A DNA stretch of 64,000 nt from Halobacteriales archaeon QS_1_69_70 (GTDB taxonomy: Archaea > Halobacteriota > Halobacteria > Halobacteriales > Haloarculaceae), in NCBI GenBank assembly GCA_003021005.1, contig PXRI01000017.1, forward strand, positions 63,980 through 127,979, in the 5' to 3' direction. Below, piece by piece: positions 52,129-59,886 of this stretch; positions within the stretch are counted from its first letter, which is position 1, and every line of letters starts with the position of its first letter. The notes under the pieces are model-generated. The model was not told where the DNA came from. It made no database searches and worked only from the letters and a program-made list of their open reading frames with translations. The position numbers and the translations under genes were made by a program.

Positions 52129-52254
52129 GACGGCGCGCCGGATAACCCATCCTGCAGGCCGTACCGAGCTCGATCCTCGGCGCCGTGAGATGGCTGAACA
52201 GCTACTGGCGAAGGAGGCCCCGAATCGATCTTCACGCACACCACGCCGCCCATA

Positions 52255-52989
52255 TTAGAGCACGCCCGTCAGCTCGAGGTACTCGACGCCGAAGGTGACC
52301 GCGTTGTACACCCCGTGGGCGACCGCGGGCACGACCAGGTTGCCAGTGTGTTCGTAGAGCGCGCCGAGCAGCGCGCCGAGGACGAACAGGACGCCGAGCG
52401 TCGTCGCCAGCGACCCGCCGGCCGCGCCCACGCCGTAGGCCGGGACGTGGACGAGCGAGAAGATGGCGGCGGCCACCAGGACGGCCGGCGCGGTGCTGAA
52501 CGCCTGCTGCAGCCGGGTCTGGACGACGCCGCGGTACAGAAGCTCCTCGATCGGCCCGGTCAGGACCACCGACAGCGGGATCAGGGGCAACAGGACGGCC
52601 GGGTCGCGCTCGGCGGACTCGGCGACGGCGTGGTCGGTCAACGAGAGCCCGAGCTGCTCCAGGAGGTACGTCGCCGCGGCCAGGGTCCCGAACAGCACGA
52701 CCACGCCGCCGACGGCCCACGCGAGGTCCCGGACGGTCGGCCGGGCGAGCCGGAGGAACGACCGGGGTCGCTCGACCCCGGCGAGGTAGAGGCCGGCCAC
52801 TGCGAGCACGCCGGCGTACTGGGCGACCGTGAGGACGGCCGCCCGCGTCGGGGTCCCCTCGGCCAGGGCGGCACCGACGAGTGCGGCGGCGACCGTGACG
52901 ACGACCAGTCCGGCGAGGATGCCGGCGAGGCCGACGCCGGCCGCCGCCAGGACGGCCGCGGCGTGGTCGCGGTCCGCGGTGGCGGTCAT
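52255..52989 (-). CDS. CPBP-family intramembrane metalloprotease
   Basis: The 244-residue protein has seven to eight helices with the CPBP (Abi/CAAX protease-like) motifs: LTGPIEELLYRGVVQTRLQQ (EExxxR), IFSLVHVPAYG (FxxxH) and VVPAVAHGVYNAVTFGV (HxxxN). These residues bind the metal. Members process prenylated proteins or bacteriocin-like peptides; the substrate here is unknown. It is convergent with the CopC-CopD gene. Confidence 0.88.
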   Translation of the reverse strand: MTATADRDHAAAVLAAAGVGLAGILAGLVVVTVAAALVGAALAEGTPTRAAVLTVAQYAGVLAVAGLYLAGVERPRSFLRLARPTVRDLAWAVGGVVVLFGTLAAATYLLEQLGLSLTDHAVAESAERDPAVLLPLIPLSVVLTGPIEELLYRGVVQTRLQQAFSTAPAVLVAAAIFSLVHVPAYGVGAAGGSLATTLGVLFVLGALLGALYEHTGNLVVPAVAHGVYNAVTFGVEYLELTGVL

Positions 52990-53139
52990 CTCCGTCGGGT
53001 TCGGGTCGGGGCCCGATTAATCTTCCCGGTCGGCCGTCTGGAGTGTGTCGGAACGGGGGAGTAGCGTCCGTCGGCGGGCCGGCCGTCGGCCGTTCGTCTG
53101 ACGTAGCTTTATGCTAGGCGGTGGCATACACACGGGGGC

Positions 53140-53271
53140 ATGCAGCGGTACACGCTCGTCTGTGACGACGACACGGGCCGACGGATCCAGGGGCTCGCCG
53201 ACGAGTACGACCTGACCGAGCAGGAGGTCCTCTCGCAGATCGTCGACGTCGGGATGGCGGAGCTGGACTAG
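53140..53271 (+). CDS. 43-residue CopG/ribbon-helix-helix-like protein
   Basis: The frame MQRYTLVCDDDTGRRIQGLA continues DEYDLTEQEVLSQIVDVG and stops at 53269-53271. The strand-helix-helix layout (YTLVCDDD; TGRRIQGLADEY; TEQEVLSQIVDVGM) fits a minimal RHH fold. The gene is convergent with nob1 with a 4-bp overlap of the stop codons. The sequence ATGCTAGG at about 53111 with TTTATG may be its TATA region. Confidence 0.6.
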   Translation: MQRYTLVCDDDTGRRIQGLADEYDLTEQEVLSQIVDVGMAELD

Positions 53272-53723
53272 GGGCGCTTCCGTTCGAGGTCGCTGCCGCA
53301 GACGCGACACCTGTCTCGCTGGTCGTCGAACGTCCGGCCGCAGCCCTGACACTGGAACTGCCAGTCGCGGCGCTCGTCGATCCCGGCCCGTGCGATGACG
53401 TCGACGTCGACGTCGAGCGTCTCGGCGACGTTCTGCATGGCGTAGTCGTCGGTGACGAGCGTGGCGTCGAGTTCGAAGGCCGCCCCCACCAGGCGGACGT
53501 CCGTCCGGGACAGCTTGCCGTCGTCGCCGGTGTCGCGGGCGGCGCGCTCGACGCGCTCGATGGTTTCGGCGTCTGGGATGTGGACCCGCATCCCGGCGCC
53601 CTCGAGGGCGTCGAACCGGTAGCCGGCCTCGTCCTCGAGCTCCTCCCGGACCAGGGGGATCGTCGCCGTCGGCTCGTCGGTGGTGTAGTCGTGGATGAAC
53701 GCCGACGCGTCGAGGACCTCCAT
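53268..53723 (-). CDS. nob1: NOB1-family endoribonuclease (rRNA 3'-end maturation)
   Basis: The 151-residue protein has a PIN domain (VLDASAFIHDY with the first Asp; SRTDVRLVGAAFELDATLVT with the second; DDYAMQNVAETL with the third) and a C-terminal zinc ribbon CQGCGRTFDDQRDRCRVCG. NOB1 trims the 3' end of 16S rRNA precursor in archaea. Same-strand PRC-barrel gene lies 23 bp upstream. ATG 53723. Confidence 0.93.
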   Translation of the reverse strand: MEVLDASAFIHDYTTDEPTATIPLVREELEDEAGYRFDALEGAGMRVHIPDAETIERVERAARDTGDDGKLSRTDVRLVGAAFELDATLVTDDYAMQNVAETLDVDVDVIARAGIDERRDWQFQCQGCGRTFDDQRDRCRVCGSDLERKRP

Positions 53724-53746
53724 CGGACTCAGCCGTCCACGGCGGG

Positions 53747-53986
53747 TCAGCGCTCGACGACGACGGTGTCTTTGACCGCCTGCACGCGACTGACAGGGAC
53801 CAGGAGGTTGCCGTGGTCGTCGTTCGGGAAGTCGCCCTCGACGGTCGCGGTCGCGGGGTCGACGACCAGGTTCCGCAGCGTCCCCGTCTTCAGGTCCATG
53901 GTGATGTTGTACAGCGTCCCGAGGCTCGCGCCGTCCGACCCCATGACCTCCTTGTCGGAGAGGTTCTCCGCAAGTATCTCTGGCAT
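53747..53986 (-). CDS. PRC-barrel domain protein
   Basis: The 79-residue protein is a single PRC barrel: AENLSDKEVMGSDGASLGTL followed by YNITMDLKTGTLRNLVVDPA and LLVPVSRVQAVKDTVVV. These small proteins occur in all haloarchaea, often near RNA-processing or cell-division genes, and one class helps position the division ring (CdpB-type). It directly precedes nob1, so a link to ribosome maturation is possible. ATG 53986. Confidence 0.88.
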   Translation of the reverse strand: MPEILAENLSDKEVMGSDGASLGTLYNITMDLKTGTLRNLVVDPATATVEGDFPNDDHGNLLVPVSRVQAVKDTVVVER

Positions 53987-54032
53987 GGGTGCCGCTTGCA
54001 GGCCCCCTGCTATCAACGTTCGGGTCCGCGGG

Positions 54033-54278
54033 TTGGGACTGTTTAGATTAGTATGCCGTTCGTCAGACAGCTCCACTCACCGGGCGCAGGGCCTCATTCA
54101 GCCGCTCGGAGATCCATATCGGGCGGGACTCCGCAAGGGGCCGGCTTCTCGGGGACGGACGGCGACGCAAGCACTGGAGCGAACGACGTGAGCGAAGCGC
54201 GCAGCGAGCCGCCTGACCCGAGAAGCCGGGGGCTTGCGTCCACCGGAGGATTACTCAACGTGTTACCTGAACATTGCA
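54033..54278 (+). mobile_element. Family A MITE-like element, copy 3
   Basis: The left end GGGACTGTTTAGATTAG starts near 54035 and the right end ACCTGAACATTGCA lies near 54278. A 6-bp repeat CGCGGG flanks it (54027-54032 and 54279-54284). The core is over 90 percent identical by eye to copy 2, including CGGGCGGGACTCCGCAAGGG and CCGGCTTCTCGGGG with its complement CCCGAGAAGCCGGGG. Ends are more worn than in copies 1 and 2. It finishes 63 bp before the halocyanin start codon. Confidence 0.83.
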
Positions 54279-54341
54279 CGCGGGCCGGGGTCGGGCCACA
54301 ATTGGGTCAACGTTCAAGGGTGTCCGCCGGATTGGGCCGGT

Positions 54342-54854
54342 ATGGATCGACGACGCTACCTCCGGTCAGTCGCCGCAGCGGGCACAGTCGTGGCGGTCGC
54401 CGGGTGCTCAGACGGCTCCGGGAACGGCGAGGACGGGAACGGGATGGGCAACGGCGAGGACACGTCGACGCCGACCGACGCCGGCGACACCCCGACCGGT
54501 GGCGAGGACGCCTCACCGACGGCGACCCCGGACGCCGGCGACGAGACGGCGACGCCCCCACCGGACCCCGACCAGCGGGTCGCGGTCGGGGAGGGGCTGA
54601 ACTTCGACCCGGACTCCTTCGAGATCTCGGTGGGCGAGACGGTCCTCTGGGAGTGGGTCGGCAACGGCCACAACGTCAACTACGACGACGGCGATGTCCC
54701 GTCGGGCACGGATTGGGAGGGCACGGAGGGGACCGGCACCTACGGCGAGGGTCACGTCCACTTCCACACCTTCGAGGTCGCCGGCCAGTACGACTACCAC
54801 TGCGTCCCACACCGGAGCAACGGGATGACCGGGAGCTTCACCGTCACCGAGTAA
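54342..54854 (+). CDS. Halocyanin (membrane-anchored blue copper protein)
   Basis: The protein has 170 residues. The Tat lipoprotein signal RRRYLRSVAAAGTVVAVAGC (Cys at about 22) is followed by a Ser/Thr/Asp/Gly spacer to residue 83 and a plastocyanin-like domain. Type 1 copper ligands are visible: His in VGNGHNVNYDD, then Cys, His and Met in YHCVPHRSNGM. It carries single electrons at the cell surface. A family A element ends 63 bp upstream, and a TTCAAGG box lies in the remaining gap about 25 bp before the ATG. Confidence 0.92.
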   Translation: MDRRRYLRSVAAAGTVVAVAGCSDGSGNGEDGNGMGNGEDTSTPTDAGDTPTGGEDASPTATPDAGDETATPPPDPDQRVAVGEGLNFDPDSFEISVGETVLWEWVGNGHNVNYDDGDVPSGTDWEGTEGTGTYGEGHVHFHTFEVAGQYDYHCVPHRSNGMTGSFTVTE

Positions 54855-55070
54855 GTCGGGCCGGGGACCGGTCAGACCGCGTCGGTCGCCTCGCCGGAAC
54901 CGCCCCGGCGGCCAGCTGCCGGGACCGGACCGGCCCGCGTGGGCGATTACTGGGACTGGACCAGTCCAGGCCGGAACGGCCGACCGTCCGGGCCCGGTTG
55001 GCGGCGTTGGCTCGACATTGAAACGGTTATATGCGCCGGCAAGCCACTGTAGCACAAGGAGGTCTCTTGT

Positions 55071-56879
55071 ATGTCCGACGCCGACGCTGCCGACACCGCC
55101 GCCGCCGACGCGTTGCGGACGCCCATCGTCGCCGTGCTCGGCCACGTCGACCACGGCAAGACGAGCCTGCTGGACGAGGTCCGCGGGTCGGCGGTGACCG
55201 CCGGCGAGTCCGGCGCCATCACCCAGCACATCGGCGCGACCGCCGTGCCGCTGCCCACCATCTCGGACATCGCGGGCGGGCTGGTCGACCCGGCGGACTT
55301 CGATTTGCCCGGACTCCTGTTCATCGACACGCCCGGCCACCACTCCTTTTCGACGCTGCGGTCCCGCGGCGGCGCGCTGGCGGACATCGCCATCCTCGTC
55401 GTCGACGTCAACGACGGCTTCCAGCCGCAGACCCGGGAGGCGGTCGACATCCTCAAGCGGACCCAGACGCCATTCATCGTCGCCGCGAACAAGATCGACA
55501 CCGTCGCCGGCTGGAACCCGAACCCCGACGAGCCGGTCCAGCGGAGCTTACAGCGGCAGAGCGACCGCGCCGAGGACCGGCTGAACGAAAAGCTGTACGA
55601 ACTCATCGGCGACCTCTCCGACGAGGGTTTCTCCGCGGACCTCTACTGGCGCGTCCAGGACTTCCAGGCGAACGTCGGGGTCGTCCCGGTCTCCGCCGAG
55701 ACCGCCGAGGGCGTCCCGGACCTGTTGACGGTGCTCATGGGGCTCTCCCAGCGCTACCTGAAGTCGGAGATGGCCGTCGACGTCGGCGGCCCGGGCGTCG
55801 GCACCGTCCTCGAGGTGACCGACGAGCGCGGCTTCGGCACCACCGTCGACCTGGTGCTGTACGATGGCACCGTCCGCACGGAGGACACCGTCGTGGTCGG
55901 CGGGACGGGCGAGCCCATCGTCACCGACGTCCGCGCGCTCTTACAGCCCCGGCCGCTCGCGGAGATCCGGACCGAACAGCAGTTCGAGCAGGTCGAGGCG
56001 GTCCGGGCGGCCGCCGGCCTGAAGATCGCCGCCCCGGATCTGGACGACGCGCTCGCGGGCGCGCCGGTCCGGGTCGTCCGCGACCGGCCGCTCGAGGAGG
56101 TCCGCGCGGCGGTCCGGGCCGAACTCGCCGACCTCGAGGTGACGACCGCCGAGGCGGGCGTCGTCGTCAAGGCCGACACCCTGGGGTCGCTCGAGGCCAT
56201 CGCCGCCGCCCTCGAGGACGCGGCGGTCCCCATCGTCCGCGCGGAGGTCGGCGACGTCGCGCCGCGGGACGTCGCCGTCGCCTCCACGGCCGACGAGCCG
56301 ACCCACCGGGCGGTCCTGGGGTTCAACGTCGACGTGCTCGAGGACGCGCGGGAGGAGGCGGAGGCGGATGACGTGACGCTTTTCGTCGACGACGTGGTCT
56401 ACCAGCTCGTCCAGAACTACGACGAACACGTCGAGGCCATCGAGCGCGCCCAGCAGGAGCAAGTGCTCGACAAGATCCGGCGGCCCTGTCGGTTCCGGAT
56501 CCTCGAGGATCACGTCTTCCGGCAGTCGAACCCGGCCGTCGTCGGCGTCGAGGTACTGGCCGGGACGCTGAAGCGGAACTCCCGGGTCGTCACGTGGACC
56601 GGCGACGGTCCCGAGCGCGTCGGCGAACTCAAGTCGCTGCAGGACGCCGGCGAGGACGTCGACGAGGCCCGCCGCGGCGACCAGGTCGCCGCCTCCATCG
56701 ACGGCCCCACGGTCGGCCGGGGGATCGAGGAGGGCGACGAGCTGTGGACGGAACTCCCGGAGAAGCACGCGAAGATCCTCGAACAGGAACTCTCCGAGGA
56801 GATCCCGGCCGACGAACTCGAGGCGCTCGGGATGTACCTCGACAAACACCGGAACCGCGACCCGTTCTGGGGGAAGTAG
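55071..56879 (+). CDS. infB: Translation initiation factor aIF5B (IF-2 type)
   Basis: The 602-residue GTPase joins ribosomal subunits during initiation. The G domain has G1 LGHVDHGKTSLLDEV, G2 ITQHIGATAVP, G3 IDTPGHHSFSTLRSRGG and G4 VAANKIDTV. Domain II begins about residue 235 (GVGTVLEVTDERGFGTTVDL), and domains III-IV follow (AGVVVKADTLGSLEAIAAAL). A strong Shine-Dalgarno, AAGGAGGTC, lies 8-16 bases before ATG 55071, unusual in this mostly leaderless genome, and GGTTATATGC upstream is a good TATA box. Confidence 0.96.
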   Translation: MSDADAADTAAADALRTPIVAVLGHVDHGKTSLLDEVRGSAVTAGESGAITQHIGATAVPLPTISDIAGGLVDPADFDLPGLLFIDTPGHHSFSTLRSRGGALADIAILVVDVNDGFQPQTREAVDILKRTQTPFIVAANKIDTVAGWNPNPDEPVQRSLQRQSDRAEDRLNEKLYELIGDLSDEGFSADLYWRVQDFQANVGVVPVSAETAEGVPDLLTVLMGLSQRYLKSEMAVDVGGPGVGTVLEVTDERGFGTTVDLVLYDGTVRTEDTVVVGGTGEPIVTDVRALLQPRPLAEIRTEQQFEQVEAVRAAAGLKIAAPDLDDALAGAPVRVVRDRPLEEVRAAVRAELADLEVTTAEAGVVVKADTLGSLEAIAAALEDAAVPIVRAEVGDVAPRDVAVASTADEPTHRAVLGFNVDVLEDAREEAEADDVTLFVDDVVYQLVQNYDEHVEAIERAQQEQVLDKIRRPCRFRILEDHVFRQSNPAVVGVEVLAGTLKRNSRVVTWTGDGPERVGELKSLQDAGEDVDEARRGDQVAASIDGPTVGRGIEEGDELWTELPEKHAKILEQELSEEIPADELEALGMYLDKHRNRDPFWGK

Positions 56880-56932
56880 CGGCCGTGAAGACGGTGGTGA
56901 GCGCGGGTTCGACCGGTGGAGCCCACCGCCCG

Positions 56933-56954
56933 TGGTAATTAGATTTAATTACCA
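56933..56954. promoter_or_regulatory. Perfect inverted repeat before a small membrane protein gene
   Basis: TGGTAATTA-GATT-TAATTACCA has 9-bp arms and a 4-bp spacer, and is AT-rich in GC-rich DNA. It ends 19 bp before ATG 56974, overlapping the position expected for the TATA box (ATTTAATTA). This suits an operator or a dimeric-regulator site that covers the promoter. Confidence 0.6.
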
Positions 56955-56973
56955 GGGGCTCGTTGGGCCAACC

Positions 56974-57150
56974 ATGGCGGAAGCGCCGACCCGGTACGAC
57001 GGGCTCCTGGCGGCCATGCCGGCCTCGGTAGCCGGCGGTGCGCTCGCCGGCTGGCTCCTGGCCATCCCGATGGCGGTCGGTGTCGGCGCCGGCAGTGCAC
57101 TGGCGAGCGTCTTCGTCGCGGCGTCGCTGTTCGTCGTTCCGCCGGAGTAG
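56974..57150 (+). CDS. Small membrane protein, 58 residues
   Basis: The protein reads MAEAPTRYDGLLAAMPASVA and is followed by a Gly/Ala-rich helical hairpin (GGALAGWLLAIPMAVGVGAG, SALASVFVAASLFVVPPE), giving two transmembrane helices. Its promoter carries a perfect palindrome. I recall similar 55-60 residue haloarchaeal proteins of unknown function. It ends beside the second family B locus. Confidence 0.65.
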   Translation: MAEAPTRYDGLLAAMPASVAGGALAGWLLAIPMAVGVGAGSALASVFVAASLFVVPPE

Positions 57151-57189
57151 GCCTGGCTGTGAGTTGCCAGACGCTGAGTTACCAGCAAT

Positions 57190-57330
57190 AGTTTGCGAAG
57201 CCCTCGGCCGGCTCGCGGACCACGCTGTGAGGGATATCCTCGTTCCCTGACGGTCACTCGGATAGTTGCCCCCACAGCGGCCGCCACCCGGCCTCGCCCT
57301 TCGAGTCCGCCAGGAACGACGCCACAGCCC
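57190..57330 (-). ncRNA. Family B structured element, reverse orientation
   Basis: Read on the reverse strand it begins GGCGGACTCGAAGGGCGAGG (near 57330). CGCTGTGGGGG and CCCTCACAGCG (57269-57279 with 57223-57233; one A/C mismatch) form the outer stem and TATCC/GGATA the inner one. It ends GCGAGCCGGCCGAGGGCTTC. Outside the loop, most of the sequence matches the copy at 19852. It faces away from the copy at 57533. Confidence 0.55.
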
Positions 57331-57532
57331 TCCCCAACCGACTCCTCACGGCTCACTCCGTTCGCCGTTCGTCGTCCCTCGCGCGGTGTCCGCCGACCGC
57401 TCCTCACCGCGTTCGGAGCGGTCGGCGAGCACGCGCCTCGCTGAAAGCGTCCTCCCGCAGGCGGGCCCGTCAGCGGTATGGCTGGCCGCGCGATCTCCCG
57501 GGGTTGGTCTACGGCTGGTCGAAAATATGTTC
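57331..57532. other. Spacer between the two outward-facing family B copies
   Basis: No gene is seen. The left part shares CCACAG(C/T)CCTCCCCA, then CCGACTC and TCGTCCCTCGCGCG with the spacer between the copies at 19.7-19.85 kb, so the whole two-copy block, not just the RNAs, is related between loci. Confidence 0.5.
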
Positions 57533-57715
57533 CCTGGCGGACTGAAAGGGCGAGGCTCGCTGGCGCCCTGGGCAGTCGCTGAGCGGGCTCTACCCGAACG
57601 AAGTGAGGGTATCCCGCTCAGCGACCGCCAGCGGGCCGAGGGCTTTCGAGGGTGTAGCGGTATGGGTTTTCGGTTCGCGTGCCTTATGATGACTGCCAGC
57701 GGGCCGAGGGCTCTC
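57533..57715 (+). ncRNA. Family B structured element, forward orientation
   Basis: It begins CTGGCGGACTGAAAGGGCGA. The outer stem GTCGCTGAGCGGG (57575-57587) pairs perfectly with CCCGCTCAGCGAC (57613-57625), and the inner stem TACCC (57591-57595) pairs with GGGTA (57607-57611). The 3' module GGGCCGAGGGCTTTCGAGGG occurs at about 57633 and again in a weaker form near 57703. Stem bases differ from the 19852 copy but pairing is kept. Confidence 0.62.
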
Positions 57716-57751
57716 GGTCGCGCTGACCATACGGAACCGTCTACGCCGCCG

Positions 57752-58786
57752 TCACCGCGGCGCCGCACCGGTCCCGGCGTCCACCGACCCCAGATCGAAC
57801 CGCCCACGGGAAACAGGAACCCCGCCGTACGGATCCGATTCCAGGAGCAGCGATCCGTCGAGGTCGGCGTAGTCCAAGAGCGGCAGCAGGTGTGCGGCAC
57901 CGGCGATCGCGACGTTCGTCTCCAGCATGCAGCCGCACATCACCTCCAGGCCGCGGGCGCGAGCGGCGTGGATGACCTCGAGGGCGGGCGTGATGCCGCC
58001 GGTCTTCATGAGCTTCAGGTTCGCGATGTCACACCGGTCCGCGATGGCGGGGACGTCGGCGGCGGTCACGCAGGACTCGTCGGCCGCGATGGGCAGCGGC
58101 GAGCGCTCGTGGACGTACTGCAGGCCCTCGGGGTGCTCGGCGGGGACCGGCTGTTCGACGAACTCGACGTCGTACTCCGCGAGCGCCTCGCAGTGGCCGA
58201 CGGCTTCCGTCGGCGCCCAGGCCTCGTTGGCGTCCACCCGGATGCGGACGTCCGGTGCGACGGCGCGAACCGCCTCGACGATGCGGCGGTCCCGGTCGGT
58301 GCCGAGCTTCAGCTTCAGCACCGGGTAGCCGGCGCCGACTGCCTCGCGCGCGCGGCGCTGCATCGTCTCGACGTCGTCGAGCCCGACGGTGAATGACGTG
58401 GCGGGCAGGCGGTCCGGGGCCGCCGAGAGCCCGAGCAGGCGGTACACGGGGACGTCCAGCAGGTTGCCGGCGAGGTCCCACAGCGCGACGTCGACGGCCG
58501 CGCGGGCCGCCGGGTTGCCGCGGGCGACCTCCCGCATCCGGTCGGCGATGCGGCGACGGGCGTACGGGTCTCCGACGGCCTCGACCACCTCGAGCAGGTC
58601 CGGCAGTATCGCCTCGACGGTCGCGGCGGTCTCGCCGTAGTGGCTCGCGGGCGCCGCGGCACCGTACCCCGTCTCGCCGTCGTGTTCGATGGTGACGAGG
58701 ACGTTTTCCGTTTCCATCGTGGTGCCGCGGGCGATGGTGAACGGCACGTCCAGCTGGAGGTCGAGGGTCTCGACGCGCCAGTTCAT
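57752..58786 (-). CDS. Enolase-superfamily racemase/epimerase (DgcA-like)
   Basis: The 344-residue protein has a capping domain (FTIARGTTMETENVLVTIEH) and a beta/alpha barrel with the muconate-lactonizing-type catalytic set: Lys pair in YPVLKLKLGTDRD, metal ligands in IRVDANEAW, FVEQPVPAEHP and PIAADESC, and the second-side Lys in NLKLMKTGGI. This is the dipeptide-epimerase (L-Ala-D/L-Glu) subgroup. The adjacent DUF1611 gene, overlapping by 4 bases, suggests instead the N-acetyl-D-glutamate racemase DgcA of the D-glutamate pathway. Subgroup firm; substrate inferred from context. Confidence 0.85.
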   Translation of the reverse strand: MNWRVETLDLQLDVPFTIARGTTMETENVLVTIEHDGETGYGAAAPASHYGETAATVEAILPDLLEVVEAVGDPYARRRIADRMREVARGNPAARAAVDVALWDLAGNLLDVPVYRLLGLSAAPDRLPATSFTVGLDDVETMQRRAREAVGAGYPVLKLKLGTDRDRRIVEAVRAVAPDVRIRVDANEAWAPTEAVGHCEALAEYDVEFVEQPVPAEHPEGLQYVHERSPLPIAADESCVTAADVPAIADRCDIANLKLMKTGGITPALEVIHAARARGLEVMCGCMLETNVAIAGAAHLLPLLDYADLDGSLLLESDPYGGVPVSRGRFDLGSVDAGTGAAPR

Positions 58787-59796
58787 AGCTGCTCGACGAG
58801 GGGGTCGACGCCGTCCCGGACGGGGTCGACCGCCGGCGCGTCGATCGCCCGTTCGTACTCCGAGATGGCGGCCTCGGCGGCCTCGCCATCGAGGTGTGCG
58901 GTGTTCAGGGCGCCGCCGAGGAGGTTCGTTGGCGCGACCGCCCCGGCGAGCGCCAGGTAGCGGTCGGCGATCCGGCCGGGGTCCGGGAGGGTGAACGAGT
59001 CGTAGCCGTGGACCGCCTCGCGGCCGGCCTCGTGGCAAAGCACCAGGTGGTCCGGCATGGCGCCGTGGAGGATGCCGCAGGTGACCGCCGAGTACGCGGG
59101 GTGGACGATCGAGCCCTGGCCCTCGACGACCAGGAGGTCGTGGTCCTCGGCACACCGTTTCAGCATGCGCTCGACGGCGCCGTTGGTGAAGTCGCTGACG
59201 GTGCGGTCGATGGGGATGCCCCACCCGGCGATCATGATGCCGGTCTGGCCGGTCGGGACGAAGCCGGCGTCGATGCCGGCCTCGCGGGCCGCCTCGAGGA
59301 GTTCCAGAGACGTCGTCATCTTGCCGGTCGAGCAGTCGGTGCCGACCGTCAACAGGACCTCGACGTCGATGTCGCGGGCGACGCCCTCGGCGACGCCGAG
59401 GTCCGCCGGCGGCTTCCGGACGTCCCGGAGGTCGACGCCGTGCTCGGCGGCGAGGGCGGCGAACTCCGCGTCCTCGGCGAGGAAGGAGTGGAGACCGGCG
59501 ACGACGTCGGCGCCCCGCTGGATGGCGGCGCGGACGTCCGGCCGCCAGTCGTCCTCGAACCCGCCGCCGATGGGGGCGATGCCGATGACGAGGGCGTCGA
59601 ACGCGGGGGCGTCGGCGACGCGCTCGACGACCGGCGTGGCGTCGCCGCCGAGGTCGGGGACGTGGTCGCCGACCGTGGTGCCGGCCGTCGCCCGGTCGAG
59701 GACGGCGACGACGTCGTCGTCGGCGTACCGGAGGATCCCGACGGCGGTCTTCGCCCGGTCGGGGAACCGGTCGTGGGCGAGGACGGCGACGCGCAT
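58783..59796 (-). CDS. DUF1611 protein (DgcN-like D-glutamate N-acetyltransferase)
   Basis: The 337-residue protein has an N-terminal Rossmann-like domain (KTAVGILRYADDDVVAVLDR, LVIGIAPIGGGFEDDWRPDV) and a C-terminal P-loop-like domain (LLTVGTDCSTGKMTTSLELL, with GTDCSTGKMTT) followed by FVPTGQTGIMIAGWGIPIDR and LLVVEGQGSIVHPAYSAVTC. DUF1611 proteins were reported as DgcN, which acetylates D-glutamate so that DgcA can racemise it. The four-base overlap with the racemase gene supports a shared pathway. Assignment is by family and context. Confidence 0.78.
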   Translation of the reverse strand: MRVAVLAHDRFPDRAKTAVGILRYADDDVVAVLDRATAGTTVGDHVPDLGGDATPVVERVADAPAFDALVIGIAPIGGGFEDDWRPDVRAAIQRGADVVAGLHSFLAEDAEFAALAAEHGVDLRDVRKPPADLGVAEGVARDIDVEVLLTVGTDCSTGKMTTSLELLEAAREAGIDAGFVPTGQTGIMIAGWGIPIDRTVSDFTNGAVERMLKRCAEDHDLLVVEGQGSIVHPAYSAVTCGILHGAMPDHLVLCHEAGREAVHGYDSFTLPDPGRIADRYLALAGAVAPTNLLGGALNTAHLDGEAAEAAISEYERAIDAPAVDPVRDGVDPLVEQL

Positions 59797-59886
59797 ACCC
59801 CGGCCAGACGGTCCGTCGGTATAAACGCTCAGGTCCGATCACCCGGCAGTCGCCCCACGACCGGGGCCCAGGTGCTGCCACCGGGA

